From: Planctomycetota bacterium
GTDB lineage: Bacteria > Planctomycetota > UBA8742 > UBA2392
NCBI GenBank assembly: GCA_019186845.1
Contig: JABARW010000029.1
Span: 43,227-107,226 of the forward strand
DNA: 64,000 bases
Reading direction: 5' to 3'
The notes under the pieces were generated by a model that saw only the letters and a list, made by a program, of their open reading frames with translations, was not told the origin of the DNA and made no database searches. Position 1 is the first letter of the stretch; each line of letters starts with the position of its first letter. A program made the translations under genes and the position numbers. Of this stretch, positions 42,105-51,344 are shown one piece after another.

Positions 42105-43958
42105 CTACTTCTCTTCTTCAAGCAACGGTTTGAAGCGGTCAATCAACCCGGGATAGGGGTTGCCGCGATAACCGATTCTGCGCATTTCGCGCAGGACCGT
42201 CACGATCTCCTCTAGATCGTTGTCCGCCTGGGCAAAGTTGATGCGGGCGCAGAGACTGAGCTCGTAATCCGGATCTCCCGGCTTGGCCTCCTTGACCAGC
42301 ATGCGTTGCAGTTTTTGCTGCGCGGGCAGCAGGTCTGCGGCCAGCTTGCCGAAGTTGTTGCCTCCCGTGCCGGGCTGCAGCCCGTTGCGGCAGGCCTGAA
42401 TGAGAAACAGCCGGTTCAGATCGGCCTCCTCGGTCGGCAGGAACTTGTAGTCGCGCGTCGCCGCGCGCACGTAGAACTCCAGCACCATGTTCTGCTCGGT
42501 CACGTCGATGCTCAGGCAGCGGTTCCAGGCTTCGATGGCCCGGGCAAAGCGCGCCAGGGCATCCGCCCGTTCTTTGTCGCCCTCGGGGCCGATGAGAGCC
42601 GCGCGTTGCAGATTCTCGCCGTGGTGCGTGCTGATGATGGCCAGGCTGAACCAGGCCTCGTGGTCGTCTGGAGCGATGGCGACGGCCTTCTCGTACCACT
42701 GGATGGCCTCGGCCAGCTTCGAGGAGAGGGCCTCATTGTTGCCCAGGGCCACCTCCACACGACCGTCCTTGAAGTGGGGCAGCACGTGCTCCATGAGCCA
42801 GGCCTTCTGCCTCTGCTGGTCACCCTCGGCCAGGATCATGGACTTCCAGATGAGCAGCGAATAATTGCGCGGCTGGGCCACCAGAGCCTGTTCCAGGGCG
42901 TGCATGCCCCAGCGCCTGCGGCGGATCCAGACTGCCGTGTTATAGGCCAGGCGCCCCCGGAGGAGCACATCGTTGGGGGTGGCCTTGACGGCCTTGATCC
43001 CCGACTCCAGGGCCTTGATGGGCGATGCCTGCTCGTGATTCTTGAAAATCTCCATCGAAAACAGGGCAGCGCGGCCGCAACGGGGATCCACGGCCATGAG
43101 GTCGGCATAGGCGATCCAGGCTCCGTTGAGGTCCTGCCCCGCAAAGGCGCTGCGCATCTCGACGAAGAATCTCAGGGCCTTGTCGTTGGCGCACATGGGC
43201 GGAGGCTGCACCAGCGCGGCCTCTTCTTGCGCACCCACGATGCCGGCCGTGGCGCGGGCGGCGCTTTGCTCGAGGATTTTGACAGCGGCGTCGGGTCCGG
43301 GCTTGCCCAGTTCAGGCAGTTCGAACTTGAAGGCAACGTCTATGCCCTGCTTGCGCCGATAACGCCAGACACTGCAGGCGGCCTTGGCCTCGCCGACGGC
43401 CGGGGAGAAGCCCAGGGCCAGAATGACATCGGCATTCTGGCAGCGCGCCGCAGCTTCAAAGTCGGGCACAGGCTTGCCCACGGGCTTGGGGTCGTCGCGC
43501 GACGGAATCTCGGCAAAGCGCAGGCGCGCAAAATAGCGCCGCTGACGCGGTCCATCCTCGCGCCAGAGATGGGGCTTGTAGTCGATGTGGGTCTCAAGCA
43601 CGGACTCAAAGGCGATGGCGGTGATGCGGGCATCTCCGGCCAGGTCGTTGGGTGAGTAGTCCTGCCAGCTCGCCAGGTTAGGCACCATCAGGATGACGGT
43701 CTTGAGGTAAACGCTGGGCGCCTTGCCGGGAACCAGTCCTTCGGCGCTCAGGTTCTCTTTGAACACTTCGGCTTCTTCGGGAGTCAGGGGGGCGGGATCT
43801 TCGGGCAGGCCGTTGGCATCGACCTTGGCTTGGGGCGCGGGGGAGGGCTGGGGCCTGTCCTGCGCCTGAGCCGCCATCCTTGAGAGTACGAGCAGCGCCA
43901 GCAGCAGGCCAAAGCCAATGGTGCGAGTGGAAGTGGATAGCGCGCGCTTGACCGTCAC
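42105..43958 (-). CDS. Exported TPR-type protein of unknown function
   Basis: The 617-residue protein has an N-terminal signal sequence (after TVKRALSTSTRT, hydrophobic 15-32, cut near AQA) and a mature part in two halves. Residues about 65-230 contain DARITAIAFESVLETHIDYK and RCQNADVILALGFSPAVGEA, an alpha/beta region of unknown type, perhaps for forming a lipoprotein-secretin-like assembly. Residues about 270-600 are helical and TPR-like (LAEAIQWYEKAVAIAPDDHE, ALARFARAIEAWNRCLS). GTG at 43958 was chosen because AGGAG lies eight bases upstream; the longer open frame reads through a non-coding-looking stretch. It stands 42 bases upstream of pyrK. A periplasmic scaffold is plausible. Confidence 0.7.
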   Translation of the reverse strand: MTVKRALSTSTRTIGFGLLLALLVLSRMAAQAQDRPQPSPAPQAKVDANGLPEDPAPLTPEEAEVFKENLSAEGLVPGKAPSVYLKTVILMVPNLASWQDYSPNDLAGDARITAIAFESVLETHIDYKPHLWREDGPRQRRYFARLRFAEIPSRDDPKPVGKPVPDFEAAARCQNADVILALGFSPAVGEAKAACSVWRYRRKQGIDVAFKFELPELGKPGPDAAVKILEQSAARATAGIVGAQEEAALVQPPPMCANDKALRFFVEMRSAFAGQDLNGAWIAYADLMAVDPRCGRAALFSMEIFKNHEQASPIKALESGIKAVKATPNDVLLRGRLAYNTAVWIRRRRWGMHALEQALVAQPRNYSLLIWKSMILAEGDQQRQKAWLMEHVLPHFKDGRVEVALGNNEALSSKLAEAIQWYEKAVAIAPDDHEAWFSLAIISTHHGENLQRAALIGPEGDKERADALARFARAIEAWNRCLSIDVTEQNMVLEFYVRAATRDYKFLPTEEADLNRLFLIQACRNGLQPGTGGNNFGKLAADLLPAQQKLQRMLVKEAKPGDPDYELSLCARINFAQADNDLEEIVTVLREMRRIGYRGNPYPGLIDRFKPLLEEEK

Positions 43959-44145
43959 GTTCTGACTCCTGATTAGGACCGGGGCTTGAGCCGGTTCCGA
44001 CTCCCGGCCAAGGCAAGACGAAGCAGGACTTGCCAAGGCTCTGCCTATCATATGAAGCAAACGCGGTTCCATGCCCCACCGGCAACACAAAAGGGGCGGG
44101 CGGCCCAAAACCCGGCAGCCCACCCCCTGTTGGGTTACCGCTTCG

Positions 44146-45966
44146 TTACTGCACGATGCTCCGCCGGCGTCGCCACAGCCACAGCAGGGGCAGCAGAAGG
44201 ACCAGCAGCGCCTTCTGGGAGCCCTCTCCCGTGGTGCAGGAGCCTCCACTGTCCCTGACGCCGCCGGAGGCGGCAGGTGCAGTCACCGTCAGACTCAGCG
44301 TGACCGAAGCCAGCCCAGGCGCAGAGAACTCAAGAACGTAACTGCCGGGAGCGTCCAGCAGCAGTTGCCCAAAACCGGCAAGCCCCGACGTCGCTGCCTT
44401 GGAGGCCTGTCCGTACAGGTTGCCCGGACCGGAGACTTTGGCGGCGGTCACGGTCATGGCCGCGTCGGGGCCCAGTTGCACTCTCTGGCCGGCGGCGTCG
44501 CGCAATTCCACGGTCACGCTGAAGAACTCGATGGCTTGCGCCGCGGCGGGAGGTGCCACCATGCCAAGCTGCGTGGCGGGGGCCACCACTGCAATGGATG
44601 AGCTGGCGACGGAAATGGCCGCGCCGTTGAGGGCCACGGTGAGGGTGAAACTCGCGGGCAATGCGCTTGCGGTGTAACGCAGCTCCTCTATCAACAGCCC
44701 CGCGCCTGAGCCGGCCGTCAAAGTGAAACCGCTGAGGGTGCCTGCGCCCGAGGCGCTCAGGTTCACACCCACCCCAACCGCAACCGGGGTACCGCCCGTA
44801 TTCCGGGCCTCGACCGTGATTGAAAACGGCACGCCGCTGTTCACCGCCGTGGGCTGCTGCACGATGGCCAACGAGGCCACTGTCGCGTTCACTGCCAGGG
44901 GCCTGAACAGGAAGAGGCTGAAGTAACTGCCGTAACCTGGCGTGTAAACGCTGAAGGGCAGAGCCAGGGTCGTGGTTTGCCCGCTGAAGGGCCTAAACGT
45001 GTCCGCCGCGCTGGAGAAGGCCAGCCCGCCGCCCTGGGCGAAATGGGAGTAGCCATCACTCACGCCGCCAAAGCCCTGGACAAATTCCCGGGTCTCCCGG
45101 GTCGAGAGGCACATCTTGAACAGCGAGGCGTGCTCGTAGGTGCCAAAATAGAGGTAGCTCTGCCCCTGCTCGAGGCGGGCCTGCAGGGAGGTCAGGTTCC
45201 AGAGGTTGGCCGAAGCGGCAATAATCGTCTGCGCCGCTGAGGCTGGCGCCGGCATCGAGCCGACGGCCGCGGCCAGATCGACGGCGGCAAAACGCTTGAT
45301 CTCAGCGCCCGTCAGCCCGAAAAACGAGGGCGGCACGGCGCAAAACAGGTTGCCCTCGTGGTCCAGTGTGAAGGGGCCTGACCCGTTGGTAGTACCGATG
45401 TCCGCCAGCTCGGTGAGAGCGAGTGTGCTGCGGTTGACCAGGTAGATTTTGGCCACTCCGGAGTAGCCTATGGCGCAGGCTGCCAGAAGTTGGCCGCGCA
45501 GGGCCAGCGGCACCGTGGGCAAATCAGGCACAAATCGCAGCGAGTACACGTATTCACCGTTGGCACTGTAGTCAAGGAAGCTGACCACCGTAGCCGCGTC
45601 CGGGCCCGTGCGGTTGAGTTTGTAGAGGCGGGAGAAGTTGCCGCTGTAGCTCACGTAGAAGTCGTCGGGCGCGGCGGGATCAATGGCCATGGCATCAAAG
45701 CTGGCAAAGGCCGAGGGCGGAATCGAAGGCGGCGCCAGGAAGAGCAGGCTGGAGGCAAAGACGCCCCCGGCGGTGTCAAAGCGACGGATGCCACCGTTGT
45801 GGTGGGCATAGAAATCTGAGGCGCCTGTGGCGGGGTCCCAGGTGATGCCCGAGGCGCCGGAGGCCAGCGGATACTCCGTGCGGGAGTAGCCCTCGGGCTG
45901 GGCATAGAAGGCGGCCAGGGGGGCCGCGAGGGCGCAGAGCGCCCCCCAGAAAATCACGCGAATCAT
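44146..45966 (-). CDS. Surface-anchored secreted protein under a cobalamin riboswitch
   Basis: The 606-residue protein has a signal peptide (MIRVIFWGALCALAAPLAA), a long beta-rich N-terminal half that looks like a propeller (WDPATGASDFYAHHNGGIRR, AMAIDPAAPDDFYVSYSG, FTLDHEGNLFCAVPP), then two Ig-like or bacterial-Ig repeats (IVQQPTAVNSGVPFSITVEA; EFFSVTVELRDAAGQ) and a C-terminal sorting signal. That signal is SCTTGEGSQKA, a hydrophobic helix (LLVLLLPLLWLW) and RRRR, resembling MYXO-/Synerg-CTERM tails that are cut and anchored. A cobalamin riboswitch lies upstream on the same strand. I infer a surface role in corrinoid or cofactor supply, or a protein needed when B12 is scarce; direct evidence is lacking. 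GGAG lies upstream of ATG at 45966. Confidence 0.75.
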   Translation of the reverse strand: MIRVIFWGALCALAAPLAAFYAQPEGYSRTEYPLASGASGITWDPATGASDFYAHHNGGIRRFDTAGGVFASSLLFLAPPSIPPSAFASFDAMAIDPAAPDDFYVSYSGNFSRLYKLNRTGPDAATVVSFLDYSANGEYVYSLRFVPDLPTVPLALRGQLLAACAIGYSGVAKIYLVNRSTLALTELADIGTTNGSGPFTLDHEGNLFCAVPPSFFGLTGAEIKRFAAVDLAAAVGSMPAPASAAQTIIAASANLWNLTSLQARLEQGQSYLYFGTYEHASLFKMCLSTRETREFVQGFGGVSDGYSHFAQGGGLAFSSAADTFRPFSGQTTTLALPFSVYTPGYGSYFSLFLFRPLAVNATVASLAIVQQPTAVNSGVPFSITVEARNTGGTPVAVGVGVNLSASGAGTLSGFTLTAGSGAGLLIEELRYTASALPASFTLTVALNGAAISVASSSIAVVAPATQLGMVAPPAAAQAIEFFSVTVELRDAAGQRVQLGPDAAMTVTAAKVSGPGNLYGQASKAATSGLAGFGQLLLDAPGSYVLEFSAPGLASVTLSLTVTAPAASGGVRDSGGSCTTGEGSQKALLVLLLPLLWLWRRRRSIVQ

Positions 45967-46005
45967 GGAAGTCTCCAACTGCCCCGAAGCGGGCGCGACA
46001 GGCGC

Positions 46006-46034
46006 GTTTGCCCAAGGCCCTGGCCTTGGCAAAC
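46006..46034 (-). other. Hairpin between cobalamin riboswitch and its gene
   Basis: The arms GTTTGCC-AAGGCC and GGCCTT-GGCAAAC (minus strand) form a strong 13-bp stem with one bulge. It lies between the riboswitch and the start codon at 45966, where an expression platform would be. No T-run follows, so a translational or Rho-based mechanism is more likely than simple termination. Confidence 0.5.
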
Positions 46035-46099
46035 CACGATCACCGGGCATGGAGAAAGGGGCGCAGAGCGCCACCCCTCCTCCGAGGGCGGTCGTGCAG

Positions 46100-46256
46100 C
46101 GTCACGGCAGGTCTTCTGACTTCCGGGCCTGTTCCTACTTCCGCGCCTTCTCGCCCTTGGGCAATGGCCTTGCGGTTTCGTTCCCGGTTACAGCGGCGGG
46201 GCCGTCCTCGAATTTCACGAGGTTCCCGAGCGTTGCTCTGCTCAATGCCAGTGACG
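46100..46256 (-). ncRNA. Cobalamin riboswitch
   Basis: On the minus strand the conserved aptamer parts occur in order: a P1 pair CGTCAC (46251-46256) with GTGACG (46100-46105), the GGGAA element, the core GCCCCGCCGCTGTAA (46188-46202; consensus CCCGCCACTGT, with one change in the B12 box), and the 3' element GAAGTCAGAAGACCTGCC (46106-46123) that matches the family end. Adenosyl- or methylcobalamin binding normally turns expression off. The regulated gene is the surface protein at 44146-45966, 134 bases downstream. queE ends 48 bases upstream. Confidence 0.9.
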
Positions 46257-46303
46257 GGGCAAGTATGGTTTGGGCCACCGCAATTCGCAACGGGGTCGGC
46301 GCT

Positions 46304-46996
46304 TCAAACTCCGCGGCGTGCCGGTGGCCAGATGTACTTGTGCAGTTGCAGGTTCAGGCGCACCGGCATCCGGTCTTCGTTGATCCAACGGGCCAGATCG
46401 GCGGGCCCCACGGCCTTGAAGGCGCAGGAGAAGAGCACCGTGGTGCGCTCGCAGAGCTTCTCGCGCTGCACGAATTCCCTTGCCCACTCGTAATCTTGGC
46501 GTGAACAGAGCACGAACTTGACTTCGTCGTGCGGCCGCAGGTGCTTCAGGTTGTCATAGAAGTTGGCCCGTTCCTCGCCGCTGCCGGGCGTCTTGATGTC
46601 CACGATGCTCCTCACGCCCTCGGGCAGCAGCCGGATGTCCAGGGCGCCGCTGGTCTCACACAGCACTTCCGTGCCGCGCGAGAGCAGCTCCTGGGCCAGC
46701 CGGGGAACCAGGGGCTGAAGCAGGGGCTCGCCTCCCGTGATTTCAACGAGCGGAATGCCAAAGGAGAGGGCGCGGCAAAGCACTTCGTCAAAGGCCATCG
46801 CCTGGCCCTGGGTGAAGGCATAGGCGGTGTCGCAGTAGGTGCAGCGCAGATTGCACGTCGTGGTGCGGACAAAGACGCAGGGGCGCCCGGCGTGGGTGCT
46901 TTCACCCTGGATGGAGGCGTAGATCTCGTTGATCAGCAGATGGCTGTGTTCGCGTCCCTTCAGCGCGGCGAGGGGCGCAAGCCGGTCTTCACTCAT
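46304..46996 (-). CDS. queE: 7-carboxy-7-deazaguanine synthase
   Basis: The 230-residue protein is QueE, the radical-SAM enzyme that makes 7-carboxy-7-deazaguanine from 6-carboxytetrahydropterin in the queuosine/preQ0 pathway. The N terminus reads INEIYASIQGESTHAGRPC, the signature of the family, followed by the cluster motif C48-x3-C52-x2-C55 in CNLRCTYCDTAYA and the glycine motif EITGGEPLLQ. The C terminus has LNLQLHKYIWPP. Length (about 220) fits. No queC, queD or queF is in the window, so the pathway genes are dispersed. Start ATG at 46996 fits the family N terminus. The cobalamin riboswitch lies downstream and belongs to the next gene. Confidence 0.93.
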   Translation of the reverse strand: MSEDRLAPLAALKGREHSHLLINEIYASIQGESTHAGRPCVFVRTTTCNLRCTYCDTAYAFTQGQAMAFDEVLCRALSFGIPLVEITGGEPLLQPLVPRLAQELLSRGTEVLCETSGALDIRLLPEGVRSIVDIKTPGSGEERANFYDNLKHLRPHDEVKFVLCSRQDYEWAREFVQREKLCERTTVLFSCAFKAVGPADLARWINEDRMPVRLNLQLHKYIWPPARRGV

Positions 46997-47079
46997 GGCG
47001 GCATTCTAGCGCAACGCGCCATTGAAAAGCACCCGGGGTTAATCAGGATGGTCGATTCACCGCGGGGGCGCCTGGCCCG

Positions 47080-47910
47080 ATGCCGTCACTTCAATCAGTC
47101 TGTCTGCTTACCCTGCTTTTGCTGCCCGCGACCTCGCTTGAGGCCGAGGGCTGGCCGCAGTTCAAGATGTCCCGCGAGTTCCACGCCCAGTCCAAACCCG
47201 CCCCGGCCGAGGCCCCCGAAACATTGCCGCCGCGCAAGGCCGCCAAGCCCTGGGGACTGTGGGCGAGCCGCGCACCCTACCCGTACTATGACGGCTTCTT
47301 TGGCATGGACACGAACGATGATGTCGTGGCCCGTGACCTCCAGATCGACTTCCAGACGGGCCTGTGGCTGGCGCCGGGCGAGCACCGGGGGGCTTATGTC
47401 TCGGCACGGGCGCACATCGGGCTTTTCGTGCTGGACTTCAAGTTCACGCAGGCCGCGCGCTTTGGCCACAGCGCGGGGCTCATCGGCACCAACAAGATCA
47501 AGGACTTCGCGGATATCGTCATGCCCGTGGGCCACCTGGGCGTGGCGTGGCCTATCGCCCATCTGGGCTACATCGAGGGGGCCGTCGGCGTGGGTGCCTT
47601 TGACCAGACCCACGGACCCTCTAGCATCGGCGTGAGCTTCAGAGCCTCAGCGCTGATCTATCCGATCTGGCCTCTGGGCCTTGAGGCCTGGGCGTCGCGG
47701 CTGCAATTCGTGGACTCCCGCGGTGTCAACGAATTCGGCCTGCGCCTGCACATCCAAACGTTCCGCCACCTGTTCATCACGGCCGGCTGGCAGTGGATGA
47801 ACGTGGATGGCAGCGGCTTTGGCGCCCACGGCTTCACACTGGGCCTGAGCTTCACTTTTGGAAACCTGCGCACGTTCTTCTGGGCGCCCATGCGCGGCCC
47901 CGCCTACTGA
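47080..47910 (+). CDS. Probable outer-membrane or secreted beta-rich protein
   Basis: The 276-residue protein has a signal peptide (MPSLQSVCLLTLLLLPATSLEA) and a body of amphipathic strands with many aromatic residues (LQIDFQTGLWLAPGEH, GAYVSARAHIGLFVLDFKF, GFTLGLSFTFGNLRTFFW). A proline-rich segment (KPAPAEAPETLPPRKAAKP) precedes the barrel-like part. It does not end in F or W, but the last clear strand does. I do not recognise the family; an outer-membrane barrel is the best guess. The gene stands alone between divergent queE (start 84 bases away) and the M3 peptidase gene 127 bases downstream, which has the same direction. Confidence 0.65.
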   Translation: MPSLQSVCLLTLLLLPATSLEAEGWPQFKMSREFHAQSKPAPAEAPETLPPRKAAKPWGLWASRAPYPYYDGFFGMDTNDDVVARDLQIDFQTGLWLAPGEHRGAYVSARAHIGLFVLDFKFTQAARFGHSAGLIGTNKIKDFADIVMPVGHLGVAWPIAHLGYIEGAVGVGAFDQTHGPSSIGVSFRASALIYPIWPLGLEAWASRLQFVDSRGVNEFGLRLHIQTFRHLFITAGWQWMNVDGSGFGAHGFTLGLSFTFGNLRTFFWAPMRGPAY

Positions 47911-48037
47911 TGCGCGAAAACGTGAAGGCTCAGCGGCCCCATTTCGCAATCGAAAACCCCTTTCGCCGGTGCTAAGAAAATTCATCATCGAACTTTCGAT
48001 GCAGCTACGTTGAGTAGTGGAAACCTCGAGGAAGACC

Positions 48038-49759
48038 ATGCCAACCGACACCCTGGAAACCCTGCCGCGCGAGTTTGCGCGCAAGTTTGTTCCCGCCCAA
48101 CTGGTAATCCGCAGTTTCGCGGACGTCGAGCCCCTGCTGAAGAAATTGCTGTCGGCCGACGTCTCCACGAAGGCGAAACTGGAGCAATGGCTGCTGGACA
48201 GCTCGGAGCTGTTTGCAGCCATCGACGAGTTCGGCTCGCGGGTGTTCATCCGCAACACCGTTGACACCACAAACCCCGAGTACAAGAAGGCCTTCCTGGA
48301 CTACGTCGAGAACTTCGACCCCAAGCTCAAGCCCGCGGCCTTTGAACTTTCCAAGAAGTTCAAGCAAAGCCCCGCCCGCAGCAAACTGGACGCGGCACGC
48401 TTTCGTGTGTTCGAGCGCAGCGTGCTGAACCGTATAGAGCTTTTCCGCGACGAGAATGTGAAGCTCGAGGTTGATGAGAGCAAGCTTGAGCACGAGTACG
48501 ACGAGATCATGGGCGCGACCACCGTGCAGTTTGCGGGCGAGGAGCGCACGCCCCAGGCCATGGCCAAGTTCTTGCTCGAAACGGATCGCGCCCTGCGCCA
48601 CCGCGCCTGGCTTGCCATTTCCGAACGCCGGCTTCAGGACGCTGACAAGGTCAACGGGCTGTATGACAAACTGGTGCGCCTGCGCGAGAAGAAGGCCGAG
48701 AACGCGGGTTTTGCCAACTTCCGCGATTTCCAGTTCCGGCGCCGTGAGCGCTTTGAGTACACCCCGGCCGACTGCGAGGCCTACCACAAGGCCGTAGACA
48801 CCGTGGTACTTCCGGCACTTGCCCGCGTCCATAAGCGGCGCGCCGGGCTGCTGGGCCTTGAGCGCCTCCGCCCCTGGGACCTGAGCGTGGACCCCGAGGG
48901 CGCTCCCCCGCTCAAACCCTTTGACGACGTCGAGAAACTCAAGGAAGGCTGCTCGCGAGTGTTCCACAAAGTTGACGAAGAGCTGGGTTCGCACTTCGAC
49001 CACATGCGGCGACTGGGCCTGCTGGACCTCGCCAACCGCAAGGGCAAGGCGCCCGGCGGCTACCAGAGCACGCTTTCAGAAGTGCGCCTGCCCTTCATTT
49101 TCATGAATGCAGTCGGTGTCGATGGTGACGTGCAGACCCTGCTGCACGAGGGTGGCCACGCCTTCCACGCAATTTTGTCTCGACAGGAGCCCCTGCTGGA
49201 GTACCGCGGGGCGCCCATCGAGTTTTGCGAAGTGGCCAGCATGAGCATGGAATTGCTGGGCAACCCCTATCTGGACGAGTTCTACCCGGAGAAGGACCTC
49301 AAGCGCGCCAGACGCGACTTCTTTGAAGGCATCATCGAGTACCTGCCCTGGTTTGCGACCATCGACGCCTTCCAGCACTGGGTCTACACACACAACGGGC
49401 ACAGTATTGCCGAGCGCGGCAAAGCCTGGATCGAGGTGTTCCGCCGCTTCAATCCCACGGCGGACTGGACGGGGCTTGAAAAGTTCGAGGCCGTGCGTTG
49501 GCACCAGCAGGGCCACCTGTTCGGGGCGCCCTTCTATTACATCGAATATGCCATCGCGCAGCTCGGCGCACTGCAGGTCTGGCTCAACGCCAAGAAAGAC
49601 CGCAAGAAGGCAATCTCGCAGTACAAGTTCGCCCTGTCGCTGGGTGGCAGCAAGCCTCTGCCTGAGCTATTCAAGGCCGCCGGGGCCCGCTTTGATTTCA
49701 GCGCGGCCACAGTCAAGCCGCTGGTGGAGGCCGTGGAAGAGGAACTGTCGAAACTCTAG
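48038..49759 (+). CDS. M3-family zinc oligoendopeptidase (PepF type)
   Basis: The 573-residue protein is a thimet-type metallopeptidase that cuts short peptides in the cytoplasm. The zinc site HEGGH is at 370-374 with the third ligand E398 in EFCEVASMSMELL, the spacing of the M3 family. The C-terminal half has the typical EYLPWFATIDAFQHWVYTH and FYYIEYAIAQLGALQVW. Length matches oligoendopeptidase F (about 560-600). ATG at 48038 was preferred over GTG at 48017 because an AGGAAG site lies just upstream. No transport genes are nearby, so the peptide source is not indicated. A terminator-like hairpin follows. Confidence 0.92.
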   Translation: MPTDTLETLPREFARKFVPAQLVIRSFADVEPLLKKLLSADVSTKAKLEQWLLDSSELFAAIDEFGSRVFIRNTVDTTNPEYKKAFLDYVENFDPKLKPAAFELSKKFKQSPARSKLDAARFRVFERSVLNRIELFRDENVKLEVDESKLEHEYDEIMGATTVQFAGEERTPQAMAKFLLETDRALRHRAWLAISERRLQDADKVNGLYDKLVRLREKKAENAGFANFRDFQFRRRERFEYTPADCEAYHKAVDTVVLPALARVHKRRAGLLGLERLRPWDLSVDPEGAPPLKPFDDVEKLKEGCSRVFHKVDEELGSHFDHMRRLGLLDLANRKGKAPGGYQSTLSEVRLPFIFMNAVGVDGDVQTLLHEGGHAFHAILSRQEPLLEYRGAPIEFCEVASMSMELLGNPYLDEFYPEKDLKRARRDFFEGIIEYLPWFATIDAFQHWVYTHNGHSIAERGKAWIEVFRRFNPTADWTGLEKFEAVRWHQQGHLFGAPFYYIEYAIAQLGALQVWLNAKKDRKKAISQYKFALSLGGSKPLPELFKAAGARFDFSAATVKPLVEAVEEELSKL

Positions 49760-49838
49760 CAGGCCGCGGCAAGATACAAGAGGCAGACTTCTCAGCGGAA
49801 GGCCACGGCCCAGGTGGCGGGCAAAGCCTGTGTAGAAG

Positions 49839-49864
49839 CCGGCCCGTGCGTTGGCGCGGGCCGG
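49839..49864. terminator. Terminator-like hairpin between convergent genes
   Basis: The arms CCGGCCCG and CGGGCCGG form a perfect 8-bp stem with a 10-base loop. It lies between the M3 peptidase gene and the convergent gene ending at 49897. No T-run follows, so it may act as a Rho-assisted or bidirectional terminator. Confidence 0.5.
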
Positions 49865-49896
49865 ACAGACTGCTGAAAGAAGTTCTATGCAGGCTG

Positions 49897-51231
49897 CTAG
49901 CGCGGACGGGGACGGGGCAGCGGGGCCTTGACGGGCGCGCTGCCCTTCTGTCGCTGGTCCAGGGCGTCCCTGACGTGCTGGCGCGACGGGCCCTTTTCCA
50001 CGCTGCGCATGACCTCCGACGACTGCGACTCGGCCTGCCGCGCTTCCAGAGCTTCGCGCTCGCGTTTGGCCGTGTCTTCAACTTCGCCATCTGCGGCGGC
50101 GCCTATACGGCGGGCGTCGTCTCGCGACACAAACAGCACTCGTCCATCCGCCAGCCGGATCTCGACGCCCGCGGGCCGGGGGCGCAGCTCGCGGATCTCG
50201 AGGGGCTCCACCTTTTCGGGGCGCTGATAGATGCCCGTCACGTTCTTGTTGAGCTGCTTGCTTTTCTCCACGGATGCCGCATGGCCGCCTTCGATGTAGG
50301 GCGCAAAGCGCTCCATAAACCCGTCAAACTCGGCCAGCACACTCTGGTTGACTTCCTCGCTCAGGTCCTTGCTGTGATTGGCAATGTAATCGCCAAACAC
50401 ATTGCTCATGGTGTTGATGGTGGCGCCGATGCGCTTGTCCAGCGGGTTATCCTTGAGACCCGCCCAGGGCGCCTGGCCCGTGGCCTCAGCCTGGGTCTTG
50501 AGACCATAGGCTATGATGACCGCGCGCTCGTAGTTGTCCGTAAATCCCTTGAGGCTCTCGTGCTCCAGATTGGTCGTCTCCAGCAGCCGTACAGCCTGCA
50601 AGGTCAACCCCGCCAGGAGGTTCTTGCAGCGGATGATGGTCAGGCGCTGGTCCTCCTGTTCACCCACGCGGGCCAGCATGCGCTCCACAAGATCAGCGGC
50701 CAATTCGGCCGCGCGCACGCCGCACAGCACCGGCCGCCCCTTGAACTGTCCGCATACGATGGCGATGAACAGGGCCTGGGCCAGCTCCAGCAGATGGCCC
50801 GCCAGCACTTCGTCGGCTGCCCCTGCCAGCGCCGTCGGCAGCAGTTCCTTCATGCGCGGCACCAGCTTTTCGTCAAATTCGGCAATGCCCAAACCCTGCG
50901 GCTGCTTGATGGCGTAGCGTACCAGAGCCGGGATGAGCTCCTCGACGCTGCGGGGCTTGGGGGCCTTCTGGGGCTCGGCCGCGGGGTCAATAGGCCCGCT
51001 CTTTTTCCTGGGCTGCTGGGCCGCTGAAACCTGAGCACCCGTAACAGGACGCACTTGCAGCGGCTTGCGCGGCGCCGGCGGCTGTCCCTGACGCAGGGCC
51101 TGCTGGGAAGTGGAGATGGGCCTGCTGGGAGGCTTGTGGGCCCGCCCCTGCGGAGCGGCTGTAGCTCCGCTGTCCACGGGTCGCCGCGGCGGCGGATTGA
51201 TGTTGCGTTTGGGCCCCAGGGGCTGGTTCAT
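49897..51231 (-). CDS. Cytoplasmic protein of unknown function, proline-rich N terminus
   Basis: The 444-residue protein has a disordered, proline- and basic-rich N-terminal third (residues 1-95; for example PPPRRPVDSG and QPPAPRKPLQ), a helical middle (about 95-330) with ELAQALFIAIVCGQ, HESLKGFTDNYERAVIIAY and INTMSNVFGDYIANHSKDLS, and a short beta part with LRPRPAGVEIRLADGRVLF (about 350-368), followed by a charged C-terminal tail. No signal peptide or membrane helix is visible. The beta part may be a small SH3- or PilZ-like fold, which I cannot confirm. It is 113 bases downstream of the cyclase gene on the same strand and may respond to cAMP-related control. ATG at 51231 or 51264 is possible. 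Confidence 0.65.
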   Translation of the reverse strand: MNQPLGPKRNINPPPRRPVDSGATAAPQGRAHKPPSRPISTSQQALRQGQPPAPRKPLQVRPVTGAQVSAAQQPRKKSGPIDPAAEPQKAPKPRSVEELIPALVRYAIKQPQGLGIAEFDEKLVPRMKELLPTALAGAADEVLAGHLLELAQALFIAIVCGQFKGRPVLCGVRAAELAADLVERMLARVGEQEDQRLTIIRCKNLLAGLTLQAVRLLETTNLEHESLKGFTDNYERAVIIAYGLKTQAEATGQAPWAGLKDNPLDKRIGATINTMSNVFGDYIANHSKDLSEEVNQSVLAEFDGFMERFAPYIEGGHAASVEKSKQLNKNVTGIYQRPEKVEPLEIRELRPRPAGVEIRLADGRVLFVSRDDARRIGAAADGEVEDTAKREREALEARQAESQSSEVMRSVEKGPSRQHVRDALDQRQKGSAPVKAPLPRPRPR

Positions 51232-51344
51232 GGGCGGCGTGCCTGTTGTTGCGCACGATAACATTCGCGCGCAAGTGATGGTCCTGCAAGGGGCAATAAT
51301 CTTACTTGCGAACCCGGCGATTCAAAGCCGACGAACCCGATGGA

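Noticed and set aside
43959..44249. Extended N terminus for the exported TPR protein and an in-frame upstream ATG at 44249
   Set aside because: The extension overlaps the surface-protein gene and lacks a family match; GTG at 43958 with AGGAG precedes the signal sequence.
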